Shown: positions 6,447-8,068 of the stretch, one piece after another
Numbering within the stretch: position 1 is the stretch's first letter
How the letters are laid out: the number at the start of each line of letters is the position of its first letter
From: JBPOIS01 sp052034295
GTDB taxonomy: Bacteria > Pseudomonadota > Gammaproteobacteria > Pseudomonadales > Moraxellaceae
Reading direction: 5' to 3'
Assembly (NCBI GenBank): GCA_052034295.1
Contig: JBPOIS010000118.1
Location: 1 to 8,068 of the forward strand
DNA: 8,068 nucleotides
Translations under genes and position numbers: made by a program
Notes under the pieces: model-generated
Seen by the model: the letters and a program-made list of their open reading frames with translations, nothing else
Told to the model about the DNA's origin: nothing
The model's database searches: none

Positions 6447-8068
6447 ATGGCTGAAACCCAGACTGCACCCGAGGTGCAACCCGCTGCCGCCGACCCGCGT
6501 CCGGCCTTTGCGGTGATCAATGAGCTGCGAAGCCGCTTTGCGGATGGCTTCGTGGTGCAACCGACCTTTGAGGACATGCCGACCATCTGGGTCGACAAGT
6601 CACAGCTGCTCGATGTGCTGATGTTCCTGCGCACGCTGCCGCGCCCGTACGTGATGCTGCTGGACCTGTCTGCCGTGGACGAGCGGCTGCGCCAGCACCG
6701 CGAGGGCCTGCCGGCTTCCGACTTCACGGTGTTCTACCACCTGCTGTCGATCGAGCGCAACAGCGACATCCGCGTCAAGGTCGCCCTGAAGGACGGCGAG
6801 CATTGCCCGACCGCCACCCGCATCTGGCCCAATGCCAACTGGTACGAGCGCGAAGTGTGGGACCTGTTCGGGGTGGTGTTTGATGGCCACCCGCTGCTGC
6901 GGCGCATCCTGCTGCCGACCTACTGGGAAGGCCACCCGCTGCGCAAGGAATATTCCGCCCGCGCCACCGAATTTGACCCCTATCGCCTGAATGCTGCCCG
7001 GCAGGACTTCGAGCAGGAGCACCTGCTGTTCAAGCCGGAAGAGTGGGGCATGACCCGCAAGAGCGGCGATGAGGAGTTCATGTTCCTGAACCTCGGCCCG
7101 AACCACCCGTCGGCGCACGGGGCGTTCCGCATCGTGCTGCAGCTCGATGGCGAAGAAATCCGCGACTGTATCCCGGACATCGGCTACCACCACCGCGGTG
7201 CCGAAAAAATGGCCGAGCGCCAGACCTGGCACAGTTTCATCCCCTACACCGACCGGATCGACTATCTGGGCGGGGTGATGAACAACCTGCCGTACGTCAT
7301 GTCGGTGGAAAAACTGGCCGGGATCACCGTGCCGGACCGCGCCAACACCATCCGCATCATGATGACCGAGTTTTTCCGGATCACCTCGCACCTGCTGTTT
7401 TTTGGCACCTTCGTGCAGGACATGGGCGGCATGACGCCGATTTTCTTCATGTTTGCCGACCGCCAGAAGGCCTACGACGTGATCGAGGCCATCACCGGCT
7501 TCCGCATGCACCCGGCGTGGTTCCGCATCGGTGGCGTGGCGCACGACCTGCCACGCGGCTGGGACAAGCTGGTGCGCGAGTTCCTCGACTGGTTCCCCAG
7601 GCGCCTCGATGAATACGTGCTGGCCGCGATGAAAAACAGCGTGATGATTGGCCGGACCAAAAACGTGGCCCAGTACGATGCCCGTCAGGCGCTGGCCTGG
7701 GGTGTGACCGGCCCGGCGCTGCGTGCCACCGGCATCGACTACGACCTGCGCAAGCAGCGTCCGTATTGCGGCTATGAAAATTTCGACTTCGAAGTGCCGA
7801 TCGCCCACAATGGCGACGCCTACGACCGCTGCATGGTGCGTGTGGAAGAAATGCGCCAGTCCTGTCGGATCATCCGCCAGTGTCTGGAGCACATGCCCGC
7901 CGGGGACTACAAGGCCGATCACCCGCTGGCCGTGCCCCCCACGAAGGACAAGACCCTGAAGGACATCGAAACCCTGATCAACCACTTCCTGTCGGTGTCG
8001 TGGGGTCCGGTGATGCCTGCCGGGGAATCGTCGATGCTGGTCGAAGCCACCAAGGGCATCAACAGCTA
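6447..8068 (+). CDS. nuoCD: Fused NADH:quinone oxidoreductase (complex I) subunits C and D, C-terminus cut by window edge
   Basis: This peripheral-arm subunit joins the 30-kDa (NuoC) and 49-kDa (NuoD) proteins in one chain. The NuoD half forms most of the quinone-binding chamber next to N2. 540 residues are visible; E. coli NuoCD is about 600, so roughly 55-60 are missing. Residues 1-18 are a variable Ala/Pro-rich leader. The NuoC domain contains the 30-kDa signature around EREVWDLFGVVFDGHP (134-149) and LRRILLPTYWEGHPLRKEY. A linker (about 175-205) leads to the NuoD domain, which opens with FLNLGPNHPSAHG (213-225). His220 and His224 belong to the conserved quinone-site loop. IGYHHRGAEK, RMHPAWFRIGGVAHDLPRGW and SVSWGPVMPAGES follow as in E. 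coli. The ATG is 9 nt after AGGAAG; an in-frame GTG at 6441 is too close to that site. No stop or frameshift interrupts the fusion. Confidence 0.97.
   Translation, partial: MAETQTAPEVQPAAADPRPAFAVINELRSRFADGFVVQPTFEDMPTIWVDKSQLLDVLMFLRTLPRPYVMLLDLSAVDERLRQHREGLPASDFTVFYHLLSIERNSDIRVKVALKDGEHCPTATRIWPNANWYEREVWDLFGVVFDGHPLLRRILLPTYWEGHPLRKEYSARATEFDPYRLNAARQDFEQEHLLFKPEEWGMTRKSGDEEFMFLNLGPNHPSAHGAFRIVLQLDGEEIRDCIPDIGYHHRGAEKMAERQTWHSFIPYTDRIDYLGGVMNNLPYVMSVEKLAGITVPDRANTIRIMMTEFFRITSHLLFFGTFVQDMGGMTPIFFMFADRQKAYDVIEAITGFRMHPAWFRIGGVAHDLPRGWDKLVREFLDWFPRRLDEYVLAAMKNSVMIGRTKNVAQYDARQALAWGVTGPALRATGIDYDLRKQRPYCGYENFDFEVPIAHNGDAYDRCMVRVEEMRQSCRIIRQCLEHMPAGDYKADHPLAVPPTKDKTLKDIETLINHFLSVSWGPVMPAGESSMLVEATKGINS

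Noticed and set aside
6600..7985. Minus-strand open frame of 461 codons
   Set aside because: It lies wholly antisense to nuoCD, whose plus-strand product matches E. coli NuoCD along its length. The antisense translation is His/Val/Gln-rich with no recognisable domain.

Overview
The window is GC-rich, densely coded proteobacterial chromosome. It has five protein-coding genes; the first and last run off the ends. The best taxonomic clue is the complex I cluster on the right. NuoA and NuoB resemble the Escherichia/Pseudomonas type closely, and NuoC and NuoD are one fused polypeptide. That arrangement is typical of Gammaproteobacteria, although some Betaproteobacteria cannot be excluded. No mobile element, CRISPR array, tRNA or rRNA is visible.

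Layout. Positions 1-2057 (minus strand) hold most of a multi-pass membrane sensor histidine kinase of the NarX/DesK-like HisKA_3 class. Its C-terminal tip lies beyond position 1. A short AT-rich, iron-box-like regulatory region (about 2266-2330) precedes a plus-strand outer-membrane porin of the OprP/OprO type (2354-3640). This porin carries an EF-hand-like acidic loop between two cysteines. A strong intrinsic terminator (3652-3679) lies in the convergent gap and serves the minus-strand acyl-CoA dehydrogenase gene (3701-4897), which is of the long-chain (LCAD/ACADL-like) type. A 237-bp divergent intergenic region with a plausible sigma70 promoter separates it from nuoA (5135-5686), nuoB (5689-6357) and nuoCD (6447 to beyond 8068), the start of the operon for the proton-pumping NADH:quinone oxidoreductase.

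How they fit together. NuoA, NuoB and NuoCD build the membrane-arm/quinone-site junction and the N2-cluster part of complex I. Complex I reoxidises NADH, including NADH from beta-oxidation, to which the acyl-CoA dehydrogenase contributes by passing its own electrons to ETF. The porin and kinase are not obviously tied to this. The porin looks iron-regulated, and the kinase probably has its response regulator outside the window to the left.

I found no convincing undescribed system. The points most worth checking are the EF-hand/cysteine loop in the porin, the Fur-like box at its promoter, the terminator-like hairpin between nuoB and nuoCD, and the long C-terminal tail of NuoA.
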